DNA of 64,000 nt from Hyphomonas sp. (GCF_018402285.1 NZ_JAGYJH010000003.1:1054001-1118000); one strand, 5' to 3'. Positions 1 to 8,355 are shown, numbered from the stretch's first letter. The notes: a model not told the origin generated them from the letters alone. Made by a program: numbers and translations.

Positions 1-211
1 CACCGGCCCTACCGACATCTTCCTCAAACCCGGTGACCCCGTCCGCGCCACTGACGCGCTGATGACGAATTTCCACCTGCCTGGCTCCAGCCTCTTCATG
101 CTCGTCAGTGCCCTGATGGGCACTGACGTCATGCGCGCGGCCTACGCCCATGCGATTGCGGAGAGATATCGCTTCTATTCCTATGGGGATGCCTGCCTGC
201 TGCTGCCGTAA
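1..211 (+). CDS. queA: QueA C-terminus (tRNA queuosine biosynthesis), partial at the window edge
   Basis: Only the last 69 residues are in the window; the 5' part lies before base 1. QueA (S-adenosylmethionine:tRNA ribosyltransferase-isomerase) moves the ribosyl group of SAM onto preQ1-modified tRNA to make epoxyqueuosine. The readable tail has the family's hallmark C-terminal blocks: TDIFLKPGD, then [19 protein letters not shown], then [13 protein letters not shown] just before the TAA at 209-211. The known partner gene tgt is often adjacent but is not downstream here, where the next gene is convergent. Identification is firm despite the truncation. Confidence 0.93.
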   Translation, partial: TGPTDIFLKPGDPVRATDALMTNFHLPGSSLFMLVSALMGTDVMRAAYAHAIAERYRFYSYGDACLLLP

Positions 212-219
212 AAACCGGC

Positions 220-684
220 TCAGCCCGCATTGCGCTTGCCAAAGCCCAACAGCCCGGCACCAAACTCTGCCCACCACCGGCGCCAGCGCCAGGCCTTGCG
301 CAGCTTGGCATGGCGCGGCGCGTCCAGTTCGCCGCGTGGAATGAGGACATCATTCATCTTGGGCTGATAGCGCCGGATCAGGTCTTCCTCCACCCGCGCC
401 CGGTCCGTCCCGGTACGCACAAGCAGCACATGCCGCTCGGTCGCCCCGCGCTTCCACCAGGCCTCCCACCAGCGTTCATGCCCATAGAGACGCGACTTCA
501 GATTGGTCGCCTTGCCGATGTAAAGCGGGAACAGGAAAAAGCCGAAACGCCGGCGCACGAAGATGTAGATGCCGCTGCCCTCGGGAATGCCCTTGCGCGT
601 CAGCGTGATCTTGAACCGGTAGGCCTGCCCGGTTTCGCCATACCAAGTGTGCCATCCAAACAGGAACCAGTTGAGTAAAAACAT
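220..684 (-). CDS. Standalone GIY-YIG nuclease-fold protein
   Basis: A 154-residue single-domain protein. The GIY triad sits at residues 38-40, YIG at 55-57, a conserved Arg at 65, a Glu pair at 99-100 that can supply the metal-binding acid, and Asn at 111. These are in the order and spacing of the GIY-YIG endonuclease family (UvrC N-terminus, URI domains, homing nucleases). There is no attached DNA-binding domain, which resembles small housekeeping URI-type proteins rather than a homing enzyme. The N-terminus is tryptophan-rich and basic. It converges on queA with only 8 bases between stop codons. Its substrate is unknown. No clear ribosome-binding site precedes the ATG, so a later start is possible. 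Confidence 0.75.
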   Translation of the reverse strand: MFLLNWFLFGWHTWYGETGQAYRFKITLTRKGIPEGSGIYIFVRRRFGFFLFPLYIGKATNLKSRLYGHERWWEAWWKRGATERHVLLVRTGTDRARVEEDLIRRYQPKMNDVLIPRGELDAPRHAKLRKAWRWRRWWAEFGAGLLGFGKRNAG

Positions 685-732
685 GCGGCCGCGTCCCGTA
701 AATATCCCGTTCGGGAAATTCGGTGGCGCCGG

Positions 733-1356
733 TTAACAGGGTCTTAACAGGGCCTTGACCGGGGCGAAGCTCCGGCGATGAACCGGGCAGGGCCCAAGCT
801 CGGCCAGAGCGGCGGCGTGGGCGGCCGTGCCATATCCCTTGTGCCCGGAAAAACCGTAGCCGGGGTGCAGCTTGCAGAGCGAGGCCATCTGCGCGTCCCG
901 GTGCGTCTTGGCGAGGATCGAGGCGGCCGAAATGGCCGGCTCGGTCAGGTCGCCCTTGATGATCGCGCGCGCGGGCGCGGGCAGGTCACCGGGCAGGGCG
1001 TTGCCATCGATCAGGATCAGGCCGGCCCTGGCCAAAACGGCCCTGAATTGTCCGGATTTGTCCGAAACTGTCTGCGATTGGCCGAAAATGGCCCGCCGCA
1101 TGGCCAGGAATGTCGCCTGCCGGATGTTCAAAGTGTCGATCTCTTCCACGCTCGCCTCGGCCACGCACCAGGCCAGCGCCCGCTCGCGGATCAGCGGCGC
1201 CAGCCGCTCGCGTGCCTTTTCCGACAGCTTCTTGGAATCGGTGAGGCCATCAATCGGCCGCGCCGGGTCAAGGATCACCGCCGCCGCCGTTACCGGCCCG
1301 GCCCAGGGCCCGCGCCCGGCCTCGTCCACGCCGATGATGAGGGGAAGGTTTCGCAT
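733..1356 (-). CDS. rnhB: Ribonuclease HII with an in-frame insert
   Basis: RNase HII cuts the RNA strand of RNA-DNA hybrids and removes misincorporated ribonucleotides. The start was set at the ATG at 1356, giving 207 residues that begin directly with the family core: [14 protein letters not shown] carries catalytic Asp11 and Glu12, DSKKLS follows, the third acid is Asp117 in LIDGN, and the fourth is Asp154 in KTHRD. Between AMRRA (about 85-89) and LILIDGN (from 113) there are about 23 residues where relatives, from memory, have about 10. The extra stretch (about residues 91-112, bases 1021-1086) is written in the TGTCC/TGGCC vocabulary of a repeat seen elsewhere in this window. All catalytic motifs are intact, so the enzyme is probably functional. 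Confidence 0.93.
   Translation of the reverse strand: MRNLPLIIGVDEAGRGPWAGPVTAAAVILDPARPIDGLTDSKKLSEKARERLAPLIRERALAWCVAEASVEEIDTLNIRQATFLAMRRAIFGQSQTVSDKSGQFRAVLARAGLILIDGNALPGDLPAPARAIIKGDLTEPAISAASILAKTHRDAQMASLCKLHPGYGFSGHKGYGTAAHAAALAELGPCPVHRRSFAPVKALLRPC
1021..1095. repeat. TGTCC/TGGC repeat, copy A, inside rnhB
   Basis: On the plus strand this segment contains GAATTGTCCGGA, TTGTCCGAAACTGTCTG and CGATTGGCCGAAAATGGCC in succession. The same words occur in the same order, more diverged, in the intergenic copies at 2911, 19183 and 51357. Here the element lies in frame within rnhB and would encode roughly [20 protein letters not shown]. The copy call rests on hand alignment of short words, so the exact boundaries are uncertain. 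Confidence 0.5.
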
Positions 1357-1614
1357 TGGCCCACAAGACAGGAGTCGCCGCGCCCTGCCAAGATCGGGCC
1401 TGTTGACGGCCGGCGCACGCGGGAATACCGCAGGATACATGCGGACATCGACCGGCCTTCTCCAGCAACAGACCTGCCAGCAGAAACTGGCGGGCGGCGT
1501 CCGCAAGGGGAGAAACCAGCCGGGCTGAGCCTGCTTACCACACCTCCCGAACGACGCGCCCGCCCGGACCCCCGAGGCGGGTTTTTCATGTTCTGAAACA
1601 AGAATTTACAGTCA

Positions 1615-2039
1615 ATGTCTTAGGCATCCGATGAAGAGGTCGAGGCGCTCCTGGGCGCCTTCCTCGATCCAACCCTGCCCAAATCGGGCCGGACCCACGC
1701 TGCCCATTTTGCCGCCGCCATCGGCCTGATCGCCCGGCATGGAGGGCCGCCCTGCCGGAAAGGCACGCGGCAATCTGCGCCTGTAATGTCGCCACCGGCG
1801 GAGAGAATACCGACACGGCCGGCTATCACGAGACGATCACGCCCGCCGCCCTTGCCATTGCCCGCGCGCATCTTGCCGCCCATCCCGGCGCGCCTCTGCA
1901 TGCCAGCCTCAACAGCCTGCTCGCCGGTCCCTGCGGCGATCCGGGCTGGATCCCCGCCTGCTGGACCAGGGAACATCTCTGCTCCGCCGAGCCCCGGCGC
2001 GGCTGGGTCGCGCCAGGCCATCAGCTCCTGCCGGAATGA
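1615..2039 (+). pseudogene. Decayed gene of an uncharacterised family (nonsense codon plus frameshift)
   Basis: Conceptual translation gives a coherent protein broken in two places. From the ATG at 1615 the third codon is TAG (1621-1623). The frame then reads DEEVEALLGAFLDPTLPKS, then THAAHFAAAIGLIARHGG. Near 1741-1752 the frame shifts, and the continuation reads LPERHAAICACNVATGGEN, TAGYHETITPAALAIARAH and finally WTREHLCSAEPRRGWVAPG before TGA at 2037-2039. The THAAH, GYHETIT and GWV blocks match, from memory, a family of about 150-residue bacterial proteins of unknown function. Two independent lesions argue for a genuine pseudogene rather than a sequencing slip. It lies just upstream of the SDR gene. 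Confidence 0.7.
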
Positions 2040-2117
2040 GGCCCTCGCGCTGAGGAAGGGCTGGTCATCGCCCCGCGCCTCGGCCAGCATAAGGGGACAT
2101 AGGGAAGGAACATCATC

Positions 2118-2891
2118 ATGGATCTCGGCCTGACGGACAAAGTCGTTTTCATCGCCGGCGCCAGCCGCGGCATCGGCTATGGTATCGCGCGCAGCCTGCT
2201 GGAAGAGGGGGCCAGGGTCGCCCTCACGGCGCGCGGCGCCAAGGCGCTGGAGGAAACCCGCGCGGATTTTTCCGCCGAATTTGGCAGCGAAAAGGTCTGG
2301 TCCTTCGCGGGCGATCTCACCCAGACATCCGGCATCGAGGCGGCGCTGGCCGCCTGCGAAGAGGAGTTTGGCCAGATCAATGCGGCCGTCGCCAATGTCG
2401 GCCTCTCGCCCTCGCCGCTTGGCGTGGAAGTCTCCGATGATGACTGGCAGGCGGGCCTCGATCAGAACCTGAACTCCGCCTTCCGCCTCGCGCGCGGCGC
2501 CATCCCGCGTATCACGAAGGCGGGCGGGGGCAGCTTCCTTTTCATCAGTTCGATCGCCGGCCTCGCCTCGCTCGGCACGCCGCTGATCTACGGCGCCACC
2601 AAGGCGGCGGTAAATCATCTCTCCACCTCGATTGCCCGCTTCACGGCGGACACCAACGTCCGCGTCAACACAATCGCGCCGGGCAACATCATCTTTGAAG
2701 GCAGCACCTGGGAGAAAAACGCCAACGGCCCCCGCGGCGACGCCTGGGCGAAATGGATCAGGCGAGAAGTCCCGATGAAACGCTTCGGAACCCCCCGTGA
2801 AATCGGCGACACGGCCGCCTTCCTCCTCTCCGAACGCGCCAGCTTCATCAATGGCGAAGTCATCGCCGTCGATGGCGGCCAGACGCGCTAA
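2118..2891 (+). CDS. Short-chain dehydrogenase/reductase (SDR)
   Basis: A 257-residue classical SDR, normal length for the family. The NAD(P)-binding motif GASRGIG is at residues 14-20, Asp66 follows in the adenine pocket, NVG stands at about 93 in place of the usual NAG, the catalytic serine is in FISSIAG (about 144-145), and Tyr158/Lys162 form the YGATK active site. The C-terminus FINGEVIAVDGGQ is typical of FabG-like members. The substrate cannot be read from sequence; candidates are 3-oxoacyl or secondary alcohol substrates. It starts about 80 bases after the decayed gene and faces the epoxide-hydrolase-like gene convergently. Confidence 0.9.
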   Translation: MDLGLTDKVVFIAGASRGIGYGIARSLLEEGARVALTARGAKALEETRADFSAEFGSEKVWSFAGDLTQTSGIEAALAACEEEFGQINAAVANVGLSPSPLGVEVSDDDWQAGLDQNLNSAFRLARGAIPRITKAGGGSFLFISSIAGLASLGTPLIYGATKAAVNHLSTSIARFTADTNVRVNTIAPGNIIFEGSTWEKNANGPRGDAWAKWIRREVPMKRFGTPREIGDTAAFLLSERASFINGEVIAVDGGQTR

Positions 2892-2910
2892 ACAGGCCGG
2901 GGCAGGGCAC

Positions 2911-2975
2911 GGACTTGTCCGGACATGGCCGCTTTCCTGTCAGAGTTGGCACGAGTTGGCGAAAACTGTCCCCTC
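2911..2975 (+). repeat. TGTCC/TGGC repeat, copy B
   Basis: Reads TTGTCCGGACATGGCCG, then TTTCCTGTC, then TTGGCACGAGTTGGCGAA and ends in ACTGTCC. The word order TGTCCGGAnnTGGCCG ... CTGTC ... TGGCACGAnnTGGC is the same as copy D at 51357. It sits in the convergent gap after the SDR gene. Confidence 0.55.
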
Positions 2976-2978
2976 GGA

Positions 2979-3010
2979 GGCTCATCCTGAGCAAAGTCGA
3001 AGGACGAGCC
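2979..3010. repeat. REP-like imperfect palindrome
   Basis: GGCTCATCCT at 2979-2988 pairs with AGGACGAGCC at 3001-3010 with one mismatch, around a GAGCAAAGTCGA loop. The pattern resembles a small dispersed palindrome (TCATCCTGAGC...GTCGAAGGA) that I recall from many proteobacterial genomes between convergent genes. It directly abuts copy B of the other repeat. Confidence 0.6.
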
Positions 3011-3094
3011 GGTGCGCAGGCCCTCCCCCACCCGCTGCTCGGGACAGGCCGCAGCCCATCCCGACACGTCTCAAGCAGACTTTCTGTCCCCGGA

Positions 3095-4141
3095 TCACCT
3101 TGGATCAGCGCTTTTGCCGGGCAGCCCAGGGGCCGCGCCGGGCAAAGCTGCCGGGGTTTGCACCACGCGGCCTTTCAGTGAGGTCAGCCAGGGAACCAGC
3201 GCCGCATTCACCTCTGCCGGGCGCTCCTGCTGGGTCCAGTGGCCACAACCGGGCAGCACCACTGCCGTTTCCAGATTGGGCACGAATTTCTGCATACGGC
3301 CGACCGGGTCTTCGATCATGCCAAAGCCGGAAAAGGCAGGGTCCTTGTCCCCGGCAATGAAACAGGCCGGCTGCTCGATCAGCCGGTCCTTGTAGGGCTG
3401 AAGGAATTCCCAGTCCCGCGTATGGTTGCGGTAGCGCGACAATGGCCCGAAAAAGCCGGAGCCTTCAAATTCCTTTGTGTAGTAATCAAGATCGGCCTCG
3501 CTCATCCAGCTGCCGATGGTTTCAGGCGGGTGCAGCCCGTCGAGCAGCGGAAAGTCCGAAGGCTTGCCCACCGGGAAATCGCCCGGTTTCGCTTCGCCGG
3601 AAATGGCGTGGTAAAATCCCTTGAGGAACCGCCTTGGCTCAGCCTCGAAGGCGGCTTCTGCCCGGCCGGGATCGCGGAAATAGGACTGGTAGAAGAACCT
3701 GTTCTTGTCGTCCCATACCTGCTTGATGACGAGATCAAACGACACCTGAGGCACCCCGAAATGGGGCACCGACATCGCCGCCACGGCCGCGATGCGGTCA
3801 GGATGGATCAGCGCCGTGTTCCAGACCTGCGGCGCTCCCCAGTCATGCCCGATCAGCACGAACGGTGCGTCGGGTGACAGCGCCTTGCCGACGCCCAGAA
3901 TATCCCCGACCAGCGCTTCCATCCGGAAATCGGCTACGGCAGGGAACTTTGACGAGCCGCCATAACCGCGCACATCCATCGCCGCCGCCGTGAACCCGGC
4001 CGCCGCCACCGGCCCGATCTGGTGGCGCCAAGAATACCAGCTCTCGGGAAAGCCATGCACCATCAGCGCCAGCGGGCCGGAGCCTTCAATGGCCACCCGG
4101 ATCCTGGCTTCGCCTGCGTCAATCACCCGGAATTCCGGCAT
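3095..4141 (-). CDS. Alpha/beta-hydrolase, epoxide-hydrolase-like
   Basis: A 348-residue cytosolic alpha/beta-hydrolase. The start at 4141 is supported by GGGAGGA about 7 bases upstream. HGFPES (29-34) forms the oxyanion-hole loop, and GHDWG (98-102) puts Asp100 at the nucleophile position, as in epoxide hydrolases and haloalkane dehalogenases rather than serine esterases. GDKDPAF and GCGHW near the C-terminus provide the acid and the histidine. A cap region rich in Tyr and Phe lies between. The substrate is unknown. It is divergent from the crotonase gene with a ~180-base shared promoter region, which may mean common control in fatty or aromatic acid catabolism. Confidence 0.85.
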   Translation of the reverse strand: MPEFRVIDAGEARIRVAIEGSGPLALMVHGFPESWYSWRHQIGPVAAAGFTAAAMDVRGYGGSSKFPAVADFRMEALVGDILGVGKALSPDAPFVLIGHDWGAPQVWNTALIHPDRIAAVAAMSVPHFGVPQVSFDLVIKQVWDDKNRFFYQSYFRDPGRAEAAFEAEPRRFLKGFYHAISGEAKPGDFPVGKPSDFPLLDGLHPPETIGSWMSEADLDYYTKEFEGSGFFGPLSRYRNHTRDWEFLQPYKDRLIEQPACFIAGDKDPAFSGFGMIEDPVGRMQKFVPNLETAVVLPGCGHWTQQERPAEVNAALVPWLTSLKGRVVQTPAALPGAAPGLPGKSADPR

Positions 4142-4321
4142 CGCTGTTCCTCCCGCTTCAACTCCGCGAAGCTGCGTCAGGCCAGCCCATCTGGCAAGCT
4201 GGGCCGCCGCGTCAAGCCGCGTCCACCCAGGCACGCTTGACGCCGGGGCGGGGATTGCGCCGGGCCGCTGCCCCAAGCAAGCTTCGGGCAAAACAAGAGC
4301 AGTGATCAGGGAGGAATGGAT

Positions 4322-5110
4322 ATGACGGCACATCACATCAAACTGACCCGCGAGGAAGACGGCATCGCCATCCTCACCATCGATCGCCCGGACAAGCGCG
4401 GCGCGATGACCTATCTGATGCTGCACACTTTCATCGATGCCGTGCGCGAAGCCGGCACGGATGACAGCATCCGCGTGCTGATCATAACCGGATCGGGCGG
4501 CAGCTTCTGCGCGGGCACGGACCTGTCCGATCTCTCCACCATTCCCGGCGAAACCCGCAGCGTGCGCGGGGAAGCCCATCAGGATGATATCTGGTGGCCG
4601 CTGGTGTCCTGCCCCAAACCGGTGATCGGCGCGATTGATGGTTATGCCGTCGGTATGGGCGCTGAATTCACCAGCCAGTGCGATGTGCGCATCATCACGC
4701 CGCGCACGCGTTTTGCGTGGAACTTTGCCCATCGCGGTCTTGTGCCCGATACCGGCGCGGGCAGCTGGCTCCTGCCGCGCATCATCGGGCCGAGCCGGGC
4801 GTTGCGCCTTCTCTATTCAGGCGGCTTCCTCGAAGCCGAAGAAGCCCTCTCCATCGGCTATGCCAACGCCATCGCCGAACCCCAAGCCCTGCTCGACGCC
4901 GCCCGCGCCGAAGCCCGCCGCTATCTGGCCTCCTCGCCCTTCTCCATCCGCCGGATGAAGGAACTGGTCTGGAAGGGCCTTGAGCGCGATGTGGCCGAGC
5001 ACATGCAGGCGCATGTCACCGCGCTCTCAGCCTGTTTCAAATCCGCAGATCACAAGGAAGGCGTTGCCTCCTTCCTCGAAAAACGCCCGGCGAAGTTCAC
5101 CGGCCAGTGA
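4322..5110 (+). CDS. Enoyl-CoA hydratase/isomerase (crotonase) family protein
   Basis: About 262 residues. Two in-frame ATGs exist (4316 and 4322); GGGAGG at 4309-4314 leaves one base before the first and seven before the second, so 4322 is preferred. Crotonase signatures are present: DRPDKRGAM near the N-terminus, SFCAGTDLSD forming the first oxyanion-hole strand, and GYAVGMGAEF for the second, followed by the trimerisation helix region. Such enzymes hydrate or isomerise enoyl-CoA thioesters. Without the usual Glu pair clearly aligned I cannot specify hydratase versus isomerase. The VOC gene converges on it 7 bases downstream. Confidence 0.88.
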   Translation: MTAHHIKLTREEDGIAILTIDRPDKRGAMTYLMLHTFIDAVREAGTDDSIRVLIITGSGGSFCAGTDLSDLSTIPGETRSVRGEAHQDDIWWPLVSCPKPVIGAIDGYAVGMGAEFTSQCDVRIITPRTRFAWNFAHRGLVPDTGAGSWLLPRIIGPSRALRLLYSGGFLEAEEALSIGYANAIAEPQALLDAARAEARRYLASSPFSIRRMKELVWKGLERDVAEHMQAHVTALSACFKSADHKEGVASFLEKRPAKFTGQ

Positions 5111-5117
5111 AGCAGCG

Positions 5118-5486
5118 TCAGCCCATGACGAAAGCATTGAGCTTGTTGCCGTCCGGATCGCGGAAATAGCCGGCATAGAAGGTGTCGCCGCGCGGACCCG
5201 GCGCGCCTTCATCCGTGGCGCCTAGGCTGAGGGCAAGACGGTGGAGACGGTCGACCTGCGCCTTGTCCTTCGCCTGAAGGGCGACCATCACGCCGTTGCC
5301 TGCGCTCATCGGATTGCCATCCTGAGGATAGCAGACGCCAATCCCGGCCGCGCCATCAGGCGTGCCCCAGGCGATGAATGTGTCCGTGGTGAACATGCGC
5401 GGCGTGCCCATTTCACTGGCGATCGCGTCATAGAATTTACCGGCGCGCTCCAGGTCGCGCGTCCCGATGGTCACATAGCCGATCAT
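5118..5486 (-). CDS. VOC (glyoxalase/bleomycin-resistance fold) family protein
   Basis: A 122-residue protein starting MIGYVTIGTRDLERAGKFYD, the classic opening of vicinal-oxygen-chelate proteins. GGGAGGG lies about 6 bases before the ATG at 5486. The C-terminus YFRDPDGNKLNAFV gives the second half of the betaalphabetabetabeta repeat. Members bind a divalent metal and act as lyases, dioxygenases or drug-binding proteins; which applies here cannot be said. Convergent with the crotonase gene. Confidence 0.85.
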   Translation of the reverse strand: MIGYVTIGTRDLERAGKFYDAIASEMGTPRMFTTDTFIAWGTPDGAAGIGVCYPQDGNPMSAGNGVMVALQAKDKAQVDRLHRLALSLGATDEGAPGPRGDTFYAGYFRDPDGNKLNAFVMG

Positions 5487-5611
5487 GATTCCCTCCCTTA
5501 ACCAGCGCCTCGAACATAACAGGAACAAAATTCCCGGTCCAGCCCTGGCCTCAATAATTTGACGCAGGCCATCAGACCGGCTTCATTGCCGCGCAAACAG
5601 GAGACAGACCC

Positions 5612-6589
5612 ATGACCCAGCAAAACGCCTATGCCATCCGTATACAGAAAACAGGCGGGCCCGAGGTCCTGGCAGCAGAACCCATGGAGCCCCGCGCCCC
5701 CGGCGCGGGCGAGGCGCGTGTGCGGCAGACGGCGGTGGGCCTCAACTTCATCGACACCTATCACCGCTCGGGCCTCTACCCGCTGAAGCTGCCCGCAACG
5801 CTCGGCTCAGAAGCCGCGGGTATTGTCGAAGCGGTTGGCGAGGGCGTCACGCATATCAAGACGGGCGACCGCGTCGCCTATCTCGCTGGCGGCACCTATG
5901 CCACGCACTATACCGGTGCGGCCGCATCGATGGTGAAGCTGCCCGATTTCGTCAGCGACGAAGAAGGCGCCGCGCTGATGCTGAAGGGCCTGACAGCCTG
6001 GATGCTTCTGTTCGAGATACGCCCTGTGAAGCCTGGCGATGAGGTGCTGATCTGGGCGCCCGTCGGCGGGGTCGGCACGATCCTCACGCCCTGGGCGGCG
6101 CATCTGGGCGCGCGGGTAATCGGGGTGACTTCAAGTGAGAAGAAGGCCGCCAAGGCCAAGGCGCTGGGTGCGGCCGACGTCGTTGTCGGCTATGACGGCG
6201 TGGCGGAAAAGGTGCGGGCGCTGAATGGCGGCAAGGGTGTCGACATCGCCTTCGACAGTGTCGGCAGGATCTCTGCCGAAGCCTCCCTCGCAAGCCTCAA
6301 GCCCCGCGGCTGGTTCATCACCTATGGCAACGCGTCGGGTCCGGTAGACCCGATCCCGCCCGCGCGCCTTGCCCAGGGCGGCAGCCTTATCATGACACGC
6401 CCCGGCCTGTTCACCTTCCTCCAGGCGCCCGGCGCGCTGGCGCGCGGCGCGGGCCTTTTGTTCGAGGCGCTGAAAGCAGGCGTATTCAAGGCCGACATTG
6501 GCCAGCGCTTTGCCCTTAAGGATGCCGCCGAGGCTCACAAGGCGCTGGAAAGCGGCAAGACGACCGGCGCGACGATCCTGGCGCCGTAG
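5612..6589 (+). CDS. NADPH:quinone oxidoreductase (zeta-crystallin-like MDR)
   Basis: A 325-residue zinc-free medium-chain dehydrogenase/reductase. The quinone-oxidoreductase signature GLNFIDTYHRSGLYP is at about 45-59, followed by LGSEAAGIVEAVGEGV. The nucleotide-binding loop reads APVGGVGTILTPWA, where most Qor proteins have AAAGGVG, and the TSSEKKAAKAK segment fits NADPH preference. The catalytic-zinc cysteines are absent, as expected for Qor. It probably reduces quinones or unsaturated carbonyls in the cytosol. A leader of about 125 bases separates it from the divergent VOC gene. Confidence 0.88.
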   Translation: MTQQNAYAIRIQKTGGPEVLAAEPMEPRAPGAGEARVRQTAVGLNFIDTYHRSGLYPLKLPATLGSEAAGIVEAVGEGVTHIKTGDRVAYLAGGTYATHYTGAAASMVKLPDFVSDEEGAALMLKGLTAWMLLFEIRPVKPGDEVLIWAPVGGVGTILTPWAAHLGARVIGVTSSEKKAAKAKALGAADVVVGYDGVAEKVRALNGGKGVDIAFDSVGRISAEASLASLKPRGWFITYGNASGPVDPIPPARLAQGGSLIMTRPGLFTFLQAPGALARGAGLLFEALKAGVFKADIGQRFALKDAAEAHKALESGKTTGATILAP

Positions 6590-6862
6590 GCGCTTCCTCC
6601 ATTCGCCGCAATAGGCCCGCAGACTTGCGCCGTAAACGGAGGAGGACGTGTTCTGTGAGGAGACGAGTGGCAGGGCTGTCGGCGCTGGTCCCTGCGGCGG
6701 GTCCGGCATTACAGGGGTCAGCAAACGGACGCGTTCGAGAGCCTCATGGAAGGCGCAGGCCAGCCTCTGCGCCTTGACTGAATTGCCAGGACCGGAAGAA
6801 GAATTCGCAACATTGTCCGGCTGGCCCTATATGAGGGCTGGAAGAGGAGTTCCGGCGCGCCC

Positions 6863-7345
6863 ATGGATTTTGCTATGCTTGCCAGTCTCGGCGTTTTCCT
6901 TGCGCTGAACCTTGCTGCCGCCTCCAGCGGGGCAATCTTCCGGCCGGGAGAGTGGTATGCCCGGCTGGCGAAGCCAGCCTGGACGCCCCCGAACTGGGCG
7001 TTCCCGGTCGTCTGGTCGATCCTGTTCCTGATGAATGCCGCATCAGGCTGGCTGGTCTGGCAGACGGCGGGCCCCGCCGCCAGCGGCCCGCTTGGCCTCT
7101 ATGTGCTGAGCCTTGTTCTCAATGCGAGCTGGTCGGCGGTGTTTTTCGGCCTGCACCGGATGGTGCTTGGCTTTGTCAATGTCAGCCTGATCTGGTTATC
7201 GATTGTTGCTGTCGCTCTGGCCTTCTGGCCGATCAGCCCTGTGGCGGCGGCGCTGCAGCTGCCTTATCTTGTCTGGGTGACAATTGCCGCAGCGCTCAAT
7301 CTGACAGTGGCGCGCATGAACCAGGTGGCAGCAAGGTCAGCCTGA
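6863..7345 (+). CDS. TspO/MBR family tryptophan-rich sensory protein
   Basis: A 160-residue inner-membrane protein with about five hydrophobic helices. The diagnostic motif KPAWTPPNWAFPVVWSILF lies near residue 37 and LNASWSAVFFGLHR at about 86, both conserved from bacterial TspO to mitochondrial TSPO. TspO proteins bind porphyrins and heme-pathway intermediates and modulate tetrapyrrole- or stress-linked gene expression in alphaproteobacteria. The leader (6590-6862) shows no other gene. It ends 9 bases inside the convergent kinase gene. Confidence 0.9.
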   Translation: MDFAMLASLGVFLALNLAAASSGAIFRPGEWYARLAKPAWTPPNWAFPVVWSILFLMNAASGWLVWQTAGPAASGPLGLYVLSLVLNASWSAVFFGLHRMVLGFVNVSLIWLSIVAVALAFWPISPVAAALQLPYLVWVTIAAALNLTVARMNQVAARSA

Positions 7346-8191
7346 CAGGGGCGGCTGAACCAGCTGCCGCTGCGCGTCTATATGGACGTCCGTGCCCGGA
7401 CGGCGCGAGCCAGCGAGCATGCGCCGGGTGATGCGCTCATAATGCTGGATGAAGCGCGCGGCCCAGGCGCGGCGGCCGTCTGGCATCGCTTGACCGCGCG
7501 ACAGCCATAGCGCTGCTTCCTGCTCCAGCCGCCAGCCAAGCACGGTGTCAAACCCCGGCGCCAGGATATGGAAGAAGGCATCGGCTTCCTCCCAGAGCGC
7601 AGCATACCCGCCCGCCAGCGCGTCTTCCTGATATTGCCGCCACGCGCCGCCTGGGTCTTCGGCTTCCACACTGTTCATCGCTGGAGCGCCTGGCGCGCCG
7701 GCGTCCGGCAACGCGCCCATCAGCCAGCCCTCGATCACGATGGCAGCCGGCCGGCCATGGAACCGGCGCCAGGCGCTGGGCGCGTCCCGGTCATCGGCCA
7801 GCTTGTCGAACCTGGGGACGGGCGTTTCCGACGCGCCATCTGCGCCGCGAAGCCGCGTGAGCGTGGCCTGCAGCAGGGGGAGATCGTGCGTACCCGGCGG
7901 GCCGCGCGTGGCCAGCAGAGGGCTGACCCTGCGGGCAAGGGCTTCGCGGTCGGGCCGGGTCAGATAGAAGTCATCGATGCTGGCGACGGCGACCGGCAAA
8001 GACAGTGCGGCGGATGCGCCTTCCAGCGCGGTTGATTTGCCCGAGCCTTGCGCGCCCGATACCAGCAGCAGCGGAATGTGGCCGGCGGGGGCTGCCTCGA
8101 CCTGCCGGGAAATCCAGTCTCTGAGGCAGCGCGCAACCGCGTTCCTCAACGCGTCGGCGCGAGCTTCTGGGACGCAGCTTCGGCGTCCCAA
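7337..8191 (-). CDS. P-loop kinase, probable D-glycerate 3-kinase family
   Basis: A kinase with Walker A GAQGSGKST at about 46-54, SIDDFYLTRPDRE just after, VIEGWLMG in the middle, and a C-terminal HYERITRRML segment. This combination matches the glycerate-kinase (plant GLYK-like) branch of the uridine-kinase superfamily, which phosphorylates D-glycerate. Two starts are plausible. The ATG at 8191 lies inside the upstream DUF2093 gene. A TTG at 8149 overlaps that gene's stop codon as TTGA and would give a protein 14 residues shorter with all motifs intact. The second would be translationally coupled and more typical. It overlaps tspO by 9 bases at the 3' end. Confidence 0.75.
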   Translation of the reverse strand: MGRRSCVPEARADALRNAVARCLRDWISRQVEAAPAGHIPLLLVSGAQGSGKSTALEGASAALSLPVAVASIDDFYLTRPDREALARRVSPLLATRGPPGTHDLPLLQATLTRLRGADGASETPVPRFDKLADDRDAPSAWRRFHGRPAAIVIEGWLMGALPDAGAPGAPAMNSVEAEDPGGAWRQYQEDALAGGYAALWEEADAFFHILAPGFDTVLGWRLEQEAALWLSRGQAMPDGRRAWAARFIQHYERITRRMLAGSRRPGTDVHIDAQRQLVQPPLSG

Positions 8192-8355
8192 TAGGCTTCC
8201 TGAAGATCCACGCTCCAGTAGCGCAGCGCGCCGAGCGGGATTTTCCGGCCGGTTACGGCGCAGGTGACGTAACTTCCGGCAGAGACCTGCTCAAAATCAT
8301 TGTCACCATAGATTAGGCGGGCCTCGCCGCCGTCGGAGCCGGGTCGTGTAAGCAT
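8146..8355 (-). CDS. DUF2093 family protein
   Basis: A 69-residue protein beginning MLTRPGSDGGEARLIYGDND. The core GSYVTCAVTGRKIPL followed by LRYWSVDLQEAYWD matches DUF2093, a small alphaproteobacterial family of unknown function. The CAVTG block has only one cysteine, so metal binding is not obvious. It precedes and overlaps the kinase gene, forming a two-gene unit divergent from recA. Confidence 0.8.
   Translation of the reverse strand: MLTRPGSDGGEARLIYGDNDFEQVSAGSYVTCAVTGRKIPLGALRYWSVDLQEAYWDAEAASQKLAPTR

Noticed and set aside
3095..4732. 545-residue reading of the epoxide-hydrolase-like gene with an N-terminal extension
   Set aside because: The extension overlaps the divergent crotonase gene, while the ATG at 4141 has a good ribosome-binding site and starts at the family core.
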